64,000 nt of DNA from Rutidosis leptorrhynchoides (Eukaryota; Streptophyta; Magnoliopsida; Asterales; Asteraceae). Of the stretch, positions 12,501 to 23,143 are shown in pieces. The first letter of the stretch is position 1. The number at the start of each line of letters is the position of its first letter. A model generated the notes under the pieces. That model worked only from the letters and a program-made list of their open reading frames with translations, searched no databases and was not told where the DNA came from. Where the stretch lies: the NCBI RefSeq assembly GCF_046630445.1, contig NC_092341.1, positions 34,823,501 through 34,887,500 on the forward strand, in the 5' to 3' direction. Position numbers and translations under genes: made by a program.

Positions 12501-13167
12501 CAAAAGATATGGAGTAACTCATAAAATCTCAACCGCTTATCATCCACAAACAAGTGGACAAGTTGAAAATACCAACCGAGCATTAAAACGTATTCTAGAG
12601 AAAACTGTAGGATCAAATTCGAAGGAATGGTCCATGAAATTAGAGGATGCACTCTGGGCTTTTAGAACAGCCTACAAAACTTCAATTGAAACCACACCTT
12701 TTAGACTCGTTTATGAAAAAGCATGTCACCTTCCAGTAGAAATTGAACACAAAGCATTTTGGGCTTTGAAGACATGTAATCTTGATTTACATGAAGCTGG
12801 ACGTCTACAGTTAAGTCAACTAAACGAATTAGAAGAACTAAGACATGAAGCATACGAAAATTCGTTAATCTATAAGGAAAGAACGAAGAAATGGCATGAT
12901 AAAAGAATCAGAAGTTCAAAAAAATTTAAAGAAGGAGACAGAGTTCTTCTTTTCAATTCACGGTTCAAGTTATTTCCTGGAAAATTGAAATCAAGATGGT
13001 CTGGACCATTCATAGTCAAAAGAGTTTTCCTATACGGAACAGTAGAGTTAATAAATTCAAATGGGATTGAATTTAAAGTTAATGGTCACAGAGTTAAACA
13101 TTACATAGATAATCCAATGGAAGTTGAAGATGAAGTTAATCACAATTTCGACACCACAGCTAACTAA
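9600..13167 (+). pseudogene. pol: Athila pol: protease, reverse transcriptase, RNase H, integrase; frameshifted
   Basis: It continues in the gag frame. The protease active site is DLGASIN at about 9680-9700. RT spans about 10400-11160, with FMDD at 11001-11012 and the MPFGLC segment just before it. RNase H begins at about 11430. An 8-bp deletion near 11488, relative to the minus-strand copy, shifts the frame; the rest reads on in another frame from about 11482 to 13167. The integrase has an HHCC zinc finger (H and H near 12066-12094, CKSC and CQR near 12180-12202) and catalytic Asp residues in WGIDFMGP and ISDRGTHF, with the Glu in the QVENTNRA segment. The protein is about 90 percent or more identical to the minus-strand copy by eye. 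It is dead as a gene. Confidence 0.9.
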
Positions 13168-13178
13168 GTGTGGGAAGG
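13166..13178 (+). other. Polypurine-tract-like motif AAGTGTGGGAAGG after pol
   Basis: The same core, AAGTGTGGGA, recurs at 17542, 17899 and 19187, the last one just before the 3' LTR where the polypurine tract should be. It overlaps the pol stop codon. Equivalent copies exist in the minus-strand Athila. Confidence 0.5.
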
Positions 13179-13337
13179 TTCGAATCTTTTTAGGGTAATA
13201 TATATTTCTGTTAGAGTTAGTTATTCTGTTTTAGTGTAGTTTCCAAGAATGGAATCCGAATGGTCTTTCCCTAGCAGACCCTAAAGAACTAGTCTTCTCC
13301 CCTCATTCTGAATTTTTATTTTTTTAGGTTTTACGAG

Positions 13338-13826
13338 ATGAAGAATTCCTTTGATCTGAACCATGGTCTAATGCTACACGCTATGATTACTAAACGTAAT
13401 AATGACACACTTCCGAGTGAACTGGTATCATTCATAAGAGAAAAAATGGACGGAGTAAGAAAAGAACTCAGAAAAGATCATCATAAGATACATTTTAGTA
13501 AAGGAAAATCAAAATCCGCAATAAAAAGAAGAGCACAACACCTTGAAAGATGTTATAAATGCGGAAAATGGTCACACGAAGTTAAATGTTCAAATAATCA
13601 AATATATTCAAATACCGAATTTGTTACTCTATGCAGAGAAGGACCATTCATATGTTTAGAAGAAAAGAAATTGAAGATTCGAGGTTATGCTTATGTACCT
13701 ATGGAGAACCAAATCACACGACTCTCATATGAGTCGGCTAAAGTAGGCCTCAGAGAATTCTTTCTCACAGGTAAGTATGTACAGTTTTTATTTTTATTTT
13801 TATTTTTATTGCTTTTAACCTTTTGA
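13338..13826 (+). CDS. Small basic zinc-knuckle ORF downstream of Athila pol
   Basis: An ORF of about 160 codons starts with ATG in a good context, about 170 bp after pol. It is rich in Lys and Arg in its first 75 residues and has CYKCGKWSHEVKC (CX2CX4HX3C), a near-classical zinc knuckle, at about residues 73-85. The minus-strand Athila has the same ORF at 58540-58956, with most residues conserved, including all four metal ligands. In both copies a strong splice donor (CAG followed by GTAAGTATG here, at about 13771) sits near the 3' end, so the last residues may not be translated as written. I do not recognise a named family. An RNA-binding accessory role is possible but is only inferred from the knuckle and charge. 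Confidence 0.55.
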   Translation: MKNSFDLNHGLMLHAMITKRNNDTLPSELVSFIREKMDGVRKELRKDHHKIHFSKGKSKSAIKRRAQHLERCYKCGKWSHEVKCSNNQIYSNTEFVTLCREGPFICLEEKKLKIRGYAYVPMENQITRLSYESAKVGLREFFLTGKYVQFLFLFLFLLLLTF

Positions 13827-14684
13827 TAATAAATGCTGAATCATTTGCTATAAAGTATTAAATTGGTATTCAATAAAATTAGGTATGCGTAACCGAAATT
13901 ATTGATATCATAAAAAAATTTATTACATCACTGCGAAATTTACCGTTTATTCTTAAGGTATAAATATCTTTAATCAATCAACCCAAAATATTTCAGAAAT
14001 TGGTCAGGAGTAAAACTAGGTAATATAGCCGAAATTACTTTACCGAAAAGAGGGGCGTATATTTTTGATAATATTTGATTGATTAAAGTGGGATAAAAGA
14101 CCAAAAAGATTTTGAATTTTAATTTTTACCATGTTTTTAAAATTAATATATAAATATTAAATTAATATTGTAAACTTTTTAAAATCAATATATTTAAGTT
14201 TGTAAATATTTGAAAAATTAATATTTTTAATATAAGTTTGTATGTATAAAAACAAAAATATAATATAAATTTGGTGTGAATTTTTAATTTTATGCATTTT
14301 AAATTTAAGTTTGGTGTGAATTTAAAAAAAAAATTTACTTTATTTCACTAAGTTAAAAATTTGATTTTTAAAATTCGTCGTGAGTTGAAAACTAGGTCGT
14401 TGAACCGAAATTGCTACCCAAGGGAGGGACGAGAACTTTTATTATCATTATTTTTAATCTTATTGAATTAACGTATGCCAAAAACATTTAAAAAACCCAA
14501 AAATCTTTGCTTTTAAAACAACGCTTAAAAATGACCAATTTTAAAATTTTGTCGAGGGACGGACTAGGACAACGATCCGAAACACCCTCATTCTTAAAAG
14601 AAATAAATTTTTAAAATTTATTAATTTATGTTTTATTAGTAAAGGTTTTTATATATATAAAAAAAATAAAATAAAAAATACCTG
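13827..14684 (+). other. Athila non-coding spacer between small ORF and extra-ORF cassette
   Basis: AT-rich, with repeated AAGTTTGGTGTGAATTT motifs (about 14270-14330) and blocks such as GGGACGGACTAGGACAACGA. The same spacer is recognisable in the minus-strand copy (about 57560-58500), so it belongs to the element. Confidence 0.7.
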
Positions 14685-14689
14685 ACCCC

Positions 14690-14765
14690 ATGCGATCGCA
14701 TGGGGTTTAAACGGTAAATCCATGCGGTCGCATGGACTCAAAAAACTGGACAGAATCAAATAAGT
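14690..14765 (+). promoter_or_regulatory. Internal promoter-like module upstream of the extra ORF
   Basis: ATGCGATCGCAT at 14690-14701 and ATGCGGTCGCAT at 14722-14733 are again 32 bp apart. CTGG follows at the same distance as in the LTR, and CAAATAAG stands where the LTR has its TATA box. A pyrimidine-rich leader follows and the extra-ORF ATG comes at 14890. The arrangement matches the LTR promoter element by element, so an independent transcript is a reasonable inference. Confidence 0.6.
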
Positions 14766-14889
14766 CAGCGAGCTGCTTCTGTCTCCACTCCAACACACAC
14801 ATATACACGAAACCCTCTCAAAAAGACCTCTAAAATTCGCCATTTTTCACCATAATTCACCAAATTTCTTGCTATAATCCGCTCTAATC

Positions 14890-17072
14890 ATGAAATTGTT
14901 CAGAAGCTTTTCAAAGAAGGTAAAGATTTCACCCCTAAACCTCTTTAAATTTGATTTTTAGTGTTCTTGAGCTATAATTTACCTAATTTGATTTTGTTAA
15001 TTTCTAGTGTAATTAGAGTTAAATTGTTAGTATATTATGCATGTATAACCTAGATTGATGCTATTTAACATGATTTGAAGCAAAAAACTTCAAAATTTTT
15101 AGGAATCTAGGGTTTGTGTTCTTGAGTAATTTGGGGCTTTTTGATATAAACAGGTTATGGTCGATTTTTGTCATGAATTATTGCTAAATTAAGTAGTGTA
15201 ACATGTTTAGGTAGCTAAATGATCCAAACTTTGATCCTAAACATGATTTTTGAGAATTAAAGTAGACTTTTTAGGTCTAAAATTCATGAACTTGATTAAA
15301 TTGATGTAAATGCCATTTGAAACTTGTTTAATTGCTAGTAATAGTTATTTTAACATGTTATTTAAGTAGAATGCTTATGAACTTTGTAAACATTTTCATA
15401 TATGCTTATTTGAAAAAGTATATAATTGTTAAAATTGTAAAAATGTGTATAAGTTTAATTTTGATTAAACATGTTATTGTAATTGTTTCAAGTTGTTATT
15501 TTGCTAACACTAATGCATATTTGGATGCACAAATTTTGTGTTTAATGTGTTTTGCAGAGAAATACCGATACTGATGGTGCATCATCATCATCTAGACAAC
15601 CTGTTCTAGAACCTGAACCAGAAATGCAATATGAACCGGAGCAACAACAGGAACAACAACAACAACCTGATCAGCACGTACCTTATTATGATCCGCAACA
15701 AGAATATGTTGATGCCTACGTAGTATTTCTGATACATCCAATAGTACAACACCCAACGATTTATGAAGAACAATTGCATCATAATCTGAGATTTGATCGA
15801 ATCTGGAAAGATTACCCAACATATCAAAGTAACAAATTCAAACTGGTACCGAAAAATATAGAAGTGCCAAGGGTAATCGATTGGAAGCCTTTGCAAAGGG
15901 TCCAACTAGCTAACCGTGTTAGACTGCTACTGATCCAAAGGTATGGCAGCTCTTCTTTTCCCGATTGGGAACATTTATTCACCATTCGTAGGCCTGTATA
16001 TAAAGAATGGTGCATTGAGCTTATGAGTACTATAGCGTTAAATGCGGATGTAGATAGGTTAGATGATAGAAGTTTTCTTAGATTTATACTTGGCCGTAGG
16101 ATGTACAGGATGTCCATGCTCGACATGGCCAGGGCTTTATAGATATATACGCCCGCTGAATTACTACTACCCGATTGTACAAATTTGATTTATCATGGTG
16201 AAAGGGTAGATAGGAATTTTGATGCTAACGCCGTCTGGAGGCGTATGTCAGATTATAATGTTTTTGGGCGGGCAGGAACACACTCCTACTTACATATTAA
16301 CAGAGCCTAGCTTCGTATAATTCATAGATTTCTGGCTAACTCGATTACACAGAGAGGTCACAACAAGGAGAAAATTACCTTACATGATTTATTTTACCTT
16401 AAGTGTATTTGAGACCCAAGAGACTTTGTTAATATCCCTTACTGTGTTGGTTTTTATTTGTCTAAGATGGTGGAAGGAATACACGAAGGGGGAGTAATAG
16501 GAGGAGGTATTTTTGTTACTCTTATTGGAGAGTATTTGGATATAGATAGGGATCAAGGGGGTCCACTTTTGGTATGTAGGGAACAGGTTGAGCCTTTAGG
16601 ATTGAGGGTCTATCAGGGTGCTAAGGTATTAAAGAGCAGACGCAACCAGGCAGTACCCTATGATGGTAATCATCCACAGGTAGAGAGAGGTTCAGATGAG
16701 GAAATGGAGGAAGCGGATGACATTAGCGATGTCATTAGGGAGGCTATGACTAACGTCTACCAGCGTATAGATGAGGTAGAAATGGCAAACGAGGATAGAT
16801 TTAGTCGGTTAGAGCAGTGGCAAGCCCGGAATGAGTACGAGCATTCTAGGCAACGACAGCATGATAGATGGGACTATCATTAGCGTCAGATCATGAGTCG
16901 GCTATCACCTCAGGATCACTACGTACCGACCCGACCCGCTTACTATCCTCCACACCAGCCCGATATGAGACCACCATTTACTCTCTACGACCCTAACCAG
17001 GCCTATCAGTACACCTATCACCAACCATGGAACCCGACCGGCGACATGAACTGGAACCCCTATCCAGATTGA
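14890..17072 (+). pseudogene. Spliced extra ORF of Athila (ATHILA ORF1-like), with in-frame stops
   Basis: Exon 1 (14890-14919) encodes ten mostly basic residues and ends at GTAAAG. The acceptor TTTTGCAG ends at 15557 and exon 2 begins at 15558 in phase 0, so a 638-bp intron is predicted. Exon 2 runs in one frame to a stop at 17070-17072, with premature stops at 16140, 16308, 16410 and 16881. The intended product is about 515 residues: a Ser then Gln/Glu-rich N-terminus, a globular middle with FPDWEHLFTIRRPVYKEW, an acidic coiled-coil-like stretch near 16690-16860, and a Tyr/Pro-rich tail. The middle resembles the ATHILA ORF1 family as I remember it. I see no signal peptide or membrane segment, so an envelope role is not supported. 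The minus-strand copy lacks the whole region. Confidence 0.65.
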
Positions 17073-19186
17073 TATAGTTCCCGTTAGTGATTTCTATGAT
17101 TTTTTTTTATTTCTATTTATTTATGTTTAAACCTATGATATTGTGATACTTTTATTGTAATGTTTAATATTTTTATTATATTGTACTAATATTTCATATT
17201 TGATTTGAAAGTGGGATGTTAAGTCCCATTTTAAATTACCATGCATGTTATTATTTGTATGTATGTATATTGTCAATTGTACACAACAGGGTAAAACAGC
17301 GCATTTTCAAAGACTGACATTAAGTTCAGCAAAAGCTACTAATTTTGACGACAAAACGAAAAACAAATGTGATGTAACAACAAGACGGAATGAACAAATG
17401 ATGTGCATCATTTATTATTCAGCAAACAAACGCCAATATGTTTGAAAACTTTGGTAAAATTTAATCATTTTTCTACGCTAATCACCCTCAATAATTTAAA
17501 TTGTTACTGATTTCTTGCAAATGAGGGCATTGCAAGATCTTAAGTGTGGGAAGGGATTAAATTCTTTCGGATTTTTAAAATTTTAACTTATACACTTGGT
17601 TACCATTAAAAATACTAGTAACGCAGTAGTTGTATTAGAATCTAGTGCTCTCTGATAATAAAGAACAACCCTAGTCTTATATACTGACTACCCAATTCTA
17701 GTAAAATTTTTCAAAATTTTCAAATAAATGAATTCAAAATCATGTTTATACATATTTATGAACGGTAAAACTAGGTGTTAACACCGAAATTATTGTTACC
17801 TCGGAAAGGACATAAATTGAGAAACAACCCAAAATGTTAGAATTCATTTAAAATGGAATAGAGGACAATAAAAAGGCAAAGAAAGGAAAATAAAAGCCAA
17901 GTGTGGGAAAATTTACCAAGTTATTTAAAACATATATCACATATTTTTGTACAAATAACTGAAGATACTTTTGTTTTGGACAATTTTATCAGTTTTATCA
18001 AATTTCTTATAATATATTTGAAAGAAAGATGGATCTACACGATGAATCAATTCCATCATTAAAATGAAGTAAAGTCTTCCGAAAAAGACACGCGCTTCTT
18101 GATTTAGGTCAGGAAGTTGTCGTCCAGACCAGTTGTAGAGTCTACGAAAAACCTTGAAAAGTTTTCTCAAAAATCAGCTGGAAATCCACGGACCTCAACA
18201 TCAAACAGGGTCGCCAAGTGGTCAGACTTATCCTAACCATGAGAGGATCTATCTCGTAAAATGGGGAGGGCGCCGTGCAAATTAGCTTGATAAGACTAAT
18301 GAATCAGACCCCCAGAAAGGATAATCTCCTTAAAGATTAAAAATTAGCTTTTAAGACTGATATTACTCAATCCTTGAGATTGACCTTAAAGATTGAGAAT
18401 TCAAACTCATGGAATTCAATGATATCTAAACTCGAGCTTGAACGAGAAAATATTTTGATCAAATTACAAACCGATTTGTTTTCTGAAAACCCTATTTTCA
18501 ATGCGTTCATTACCATTGAACGTAAAATCCTAGGAATTCACCTGGAATTCATTAGGTCACCTGAACCAAATCGGATGTCAACCGTAAGAACGGTGGTTGC
18601 ATAGCATGGTCAAAGACAGGACCTTGTGCCAGACCAAAAAACTATAGGGTGATCTTTACTATTGCTCCTACAAAGGATAGTAATTGCATCCGACACGATA
18701 TAGACCATAATTAAAAGCATGTCAAGGGACATTGCCTTAACAGTTACTTGTTCAACGCTTTCCTTTGCAACCGGACGGTAGTTTATCGAAAGGTAATATA
18801 CGGAGCAAGTATACTGGACGTGCTGCTTTCCTAATACAAGGTTAGCAAGTGGGTGACACAAAACCACAAGTTTTGAGCTAAAATTTTCAAATCTGAAACC
18901 CACCAAACCCACAAAAACAATTTGCAAACACCGGTGAAGGGTTATTCCGGAAAACTTATCTAGGGTAAAAGCTAGATTTAATTTTCAAAAGATCAAATGT
19001 TTTCATAAAGATCCAATTTCCTTAAGGATCTAAATTTTCATAGTCATGTGGGACTGTAAACCACAACGTTACTACCATTGTTCATACCGCCGTATAGAAA
19101 TCACTGATGTACAAAGTGTGAAGAATAAAGAAGTGATTCTAGTATTTGTATTTCAAGACTATATTGCTTGAGGACAAGCAACGCTC
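17073..19186 (+). other. Athila 3' non-coding region with repeated purine motifs
   Basis: About 2.1 kb between the extra ORF and the 3' LTR. It has AAGTGTGGGAAGGG at 17542-17555 and AAGTGTGGGAAAA at 17899-17911. On the minus strand (about 17990-18170) a short frame with the segment NQEARVFFGRLYF is shared with the other Athila copy. The rest has no frame I can support. Most of 17431-19186 aligns with the minus-strand element; 17073-17430 does not. Confidence 0.6.
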
Positions 19187-19201
19187 AAGTGTGGGAATAT
19201 T
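19187..19201 (+). other. Polypurine tract of the Athila 3' LTR
   Basis: AAGTGTGGGAATAT ends one base before the 3' LTR start at 19202, the expected position of the plus-strand primer. Confidence 0.7.
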
Positions 19202-20070
19202 TGATAATGCTAAAAACGAACATATATTTCATAGCATTATCCCTCAAGAAAGACAAGCTTTTGGTTGCAATTGTTCTATTTACAAGTGATATTCGTTTAA
19301 ATAATAAAAGGTGAAGACAAAAGACAGATTCGACGAATTGAAGACGCAAACGACCAAAAAGCTCAAAAGTACAAAGTACAATCAAAGTGGCTCAAATTAT
19401 TGATGAGAAACGTCTCAAAATTACAAGAGTACAAGACGCGAAACGCAAAGTACAAGATATTAAATTGTACGCAAGGACGTTCGAAAATCCGAAACCGGGA
19501 CCAGAGTCAACTCTCAACGCTCGACGCAACGGACTAAAAATTACAAGTCAACTATGCACATAAATATAATATAATATATAAATAATTCTTAAAAATTATA
19601 TATATATTATATATATTTATAAAACCGTCGGCAAGAAGCAAACAACAAAATGTGAGCTGGAAAAGCAGGCCATGCGATCGCATGGCCTGGAAGTGAAAAT
19701 TCCATGCGATCGCATGGCCCCAATATGCTGGCCACATCTATAAATTTCGCAATTTTGGTCGAACAAAAACACATCTTTTTCTTTCCTTTCTCTCAACGTA
19801 TAAATAAATATATATATTATAATTTTAATTTTAATTTTAATTTTAATAATAAGGGTATGTTAGCGAATGTTGTAAGGGTGTAAGTCGAAATTCTGTCCGT
19901 GTAACGCTACGCTATTATTAATCATTGTAAGTTATGTTCAACCTTTTTAAATTAATGTCTCGTAGCTAAGTTATTACTATGCTTATTTAAGCCAAAGTAA
20001 TCGTGATGTTGGGCTAAATATTAAAATTGGGTAATTGGGCTTTGTACCATAATTGGGGTTTGGACAAAAG
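19202..20070 (+). repeat. Athila 3' LTR, truncated
   Basis: It matches 4450-5318 nearly base for base, then switches at GGACAAAAG to Tat pol sequence. About 1 kb of the LTR end is missing. Confidence 0.9.
19672..19745 (+). promoter_or_regulatory. 3' LTR copy of the palindrome-pair promoter module
   Basis: ATGCGATCGCAT lies at 19672-19683 and 19704-19715, with TATAAAT at 19739-19745. Both palindromes are perfect, as in the 5' LTR. Confidence 0.65.
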
Positions 20071-23000
20071 GAAGTATTCTGCTTGAAGTAACCTTGGGCA
20101 AGCCACCCCTAAGACGCACATCCAACATTGAGTTCTTGGTGGCTAAAGCAAATTCACTGTACAACATAATTTTGGGAAGAACTGCTTTAATGATGTTTGG
20201 AGCTGTAACATCAACTGTACATGGTATGATGAAGTTTCCAATGCCAGGCGGAGTAGCAACATTATATGCAGAATGGCAGAAGTCAATTGAGTGTTCTCAA
20301 GTAACAAAGGCAATAATTAAGCCAATCATACACGATGATGGGTCAATTTCACCGAATCTTAAATTTCCAGATCAGAAAATCATAATTGGGCACACGTTGT
20401 CCGCCGAATGTGAAGAAAAATTATACAACATTTTGACAACAAATATAGACGTTTTTGCATGGCAACCATCTGATATGACCGGTGTTCCAAGGGAAATTGC
20501 AGAGCATAGGCTAAACGTGAATCCCAACATACATCCTGTTTGTCAGAAAAAGCGTGGCATGGCGCCAGAAAGAAGCAAATTCCTCCGTGATGACGTACGA
20601 AGTTTGGTGGATGCTGGGATCTTGCGAGAGGTTAAATATCGGACATGGGTAGCCAATCCAGTCATGGTTAGGAAGCCGGACAACTCATGGCGGATGTGTG
20701 TGGATTTCACGGATATCAATAAAGCATGTCCAAAGGATAATTATCCTTTACCTGAAATTGATTGGAAGGTTGAATCATTGGTAGGATATCGATTCAAATG
20801 TTTCCTAGATGCAGCTAAGGGATATCATCAAATCCCAATGGCTTTAAAAGATGAAGACAAAACGGCTTTTCACACGACGGAAGGCATATTCTGTTACATG
20901 AAAATGCCTTTTGGTTTGAAGAATGCAGGAGCAAAATATCAACAACTTATTGATATGGCGTTTAAGGATCAAATTGGGCGAAACTTAGAAGCTTATGTTG
21001 ATGATATTGTCATCAAAAGTCATACTGAAGAAAAGATGTTACGAGATATACAGGAAACTTTTGCATCTCCGCGAAAAATTAACATGAAATTAAATCCCAA
21101 GAAGTGCACGTTTGGTGTGGAAGAGGGAAAATTCTTAGGTCATATTGTCACAGAATGGGGTATTAAAGCTAATCCTAAGAAAATTCAAGCAATTGAAGAT
21201 ATGAAGTCACCAACTAACAAGAAAGATGTTCAACGGTTACATGGATGTCTAGCAGCATTAACAAGATTCTTGTCCAGAGCAGCTGAAAAGTCGCTTCCAT
21301 TCATGAAGGTGTTAAAGGGCTGTTTAAATAAAAAAGATTTTGTGTGGAAGGCGGAAGCCGAAAATGCATTCCAAGAGGTCAAGCAGTTGCTAAAAACATT
21401 ACCTACATTAACAGCACCAAAAGAGGGGGAAACCCTAATTTTATACTTAGCTGTCTCAAAGGAAGCAATAAGTTCTGTCCTAATCGCAGAACGGAACGGT
21501 GTGTAAATGCCTATATATTTTGTTAGCAAAGTGTTGCAGCTTAGTGAAACAAATTATTCACCACTTCACCGCATGGTTTATGCCCTTGTGAGTACTGCAC
21601 GACGCTTACGAAGATATTTTCAAGGTCATCCTATTTTAGTGTTAACAGATCAACCATTGAAGCAAATACTCCGGCGTCCAGAATCATCTGGCCGTTTAGC
21701 AAAATGGGCCATCGAGTTGGGGGAGTATGAAATCAATTTTGCTCCCCGGAATGTAGTTAAAGGAAAAATTTTGGCAGATTTCCTCTTGGAGACAAATGAA
21801 AAAGTAGAGTATGACAACAAAATGGCACCATCACAGCATGAGTGGGAGTTACACACTGATGGAGCATCCAGTGAAGAGGGAACAGGTGCAGGACTAGTTT
21901 TAACAAGTCCAGACGGTGAAGAGTATACTTATGCATTGAAATTTTGTTTTTATGCTTCAAACAATGAAGCAGAATATGAGGCATTACTCTCCGGCCTCCG
22001 CATAGCGGTAGAAATGGGCATAACAAATTTACGAGCATATGTTGATTCTCAAATTGTTGCCCAGCAGGTTAATGGAATGTTCGATGCAAGGGATACATCC
22101 ATGAGGCAATATGTAAAGTTGGTGGAGTCAATTTCAAAGAAATTTGATAACCTTGAAGTCGTGCAAATCCCTCGAAATAAGAACAAAAAAGCTGACGTCT
22201 TGAGCAAGTTAGCCACTTTAACCTTTGATCATTTGCACAAACGAGTGTTGATTGAAGAGCTTAAAGAGAAATCAATACATGGAAAACCAATTATTGCAAT
22301 AGTTGAAGAAGCTAAGAAAACTTGGATGACTCCATATTTGAGATATTTGCATGATGGATGGTTACCTGTTGACAAGGCGGAAGCAAGAAGAATAAAAGTG
22401 ACCGCACCAATGAACGAAATTGTTAATGGTGTCCTTTATCGAAAATCATACAATGGTCCGTTGTTAAGATGTTTAACCGATGATGAAGCATTAAAGGTGG
22501 TCAAAGAAATGCATGAAGGAGTTTGTTCTCAACACTCCGGTTTCCGTACTGTGGCATCACGGATTATGCGACAAGGGTATTTCTGGCCTTCCCTTTATCG
22601 GGATGTCGCAGAAATCATAAAAACATGTGAGAATTGTCAGAGGCATGGTACAATTCAGTGTCTTCCAAAGTATGATTTGATACCGGTGTCATCCACTTGG
22701 CCGTTCTGCAAGTGGGCTATTGATATTGTGGGGCCATTTAATAGAAGCACTGGTAATGCTAAGTTCTTGGTGGTAGCAATTGATTTTTTCACAAAATGGG
22801 TTGAAGCAAAAGCTTTAGCAAAAATCACAGGAGAAAATGTCAAGAAGTTTGTCTGGCATGATATAGTATGCCGTTATGGGGTGCCAAATGAAATAGTCAG
22901 CGATAAAGGCAAGCACTTTGCAGAAAATCCATTTCGGAGTTGGTGTGAAGAGTTGGACATAAAGCAAAACTTTACATCTGTTGCTCATCCTCAAGCGAAC

Positions 23001-23143
23001 GGATAAGTGAAGGTTACCAACACGGAAATCGTTGCTGGCATTAAGGCACGGTTGGGTCTAAGTCAAACTGGATGGGTGGATGAGCTACCAAATGTATTGT
23101 GGACACACCGGACGACGCCAAAGCGGAGCACGGGGGAAACACC
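20071..23143 (+). pseudogene. pol: Tat pol, part 1: end of protease, RT, RNase H, archaeal-type RNase H, integrase core
   Basis: One frame runs from the junction to the Tekay insertion. Stops at 21504 and 23004 are both TAA where Gln is expected (CAA to TAA). RT has YVDD at about 20994-21005. In the stretch starting at 21507, the ordinary RNase H fills residues 1-95. The archaeal-like RNase H follows with D118, E156, D180 and D230 in place. The integrase zinc finger is H336, H343, C374, C377, and the catalytic D406 and D466 are present. The position 36 residues after D466, expected to be the catalytic Glu, is Lys. The integrase is therefore inactive even apart from the stops and the insertion. 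Confidence 0.85.
23139..23143 (+). other. Target site duplication ACACC, left copy
   Basis: Identical to 34070-34074 on the other side of the Tekay-like element. Removing the insert and one copy leaves the Tat integrase frame continuous. Confidence 0.9.

Larger units (their letters stand above)
4450..20070 (+). mobile_element. Athila-type Ty3/gypsy retrotransposon, 3' LTR truncated
   Basis: Direct LTR starts (TGATAATGCTAAAAACGAAC) occur at 4450 and 19202. A tRNA-Asp-type primer site lies at 6337. The order gag, protease, RT, RNase H, integrase, then extra ORFs, and the RT motif FMDDFSVFG, are typical of the Athila lineage. The 3' LTR stops after about 869 bp where Tat pol sequence begins. 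Comparing the shared 869 bp of the two LTRs by eye gives roughly 17-18 differences (about 98 percent identity), so the insertion is fairly young although gag-pol already has four in-frame stops and a frameshift. A second copy of the same family lies on the minus strand at 53761-64000. Confidence 0.9.

Noticed and set aside
14890..17072. Envelope gene
   Set aside because: It has the position of an env-like ORF, but no signal peptide or membrane segment is visible.
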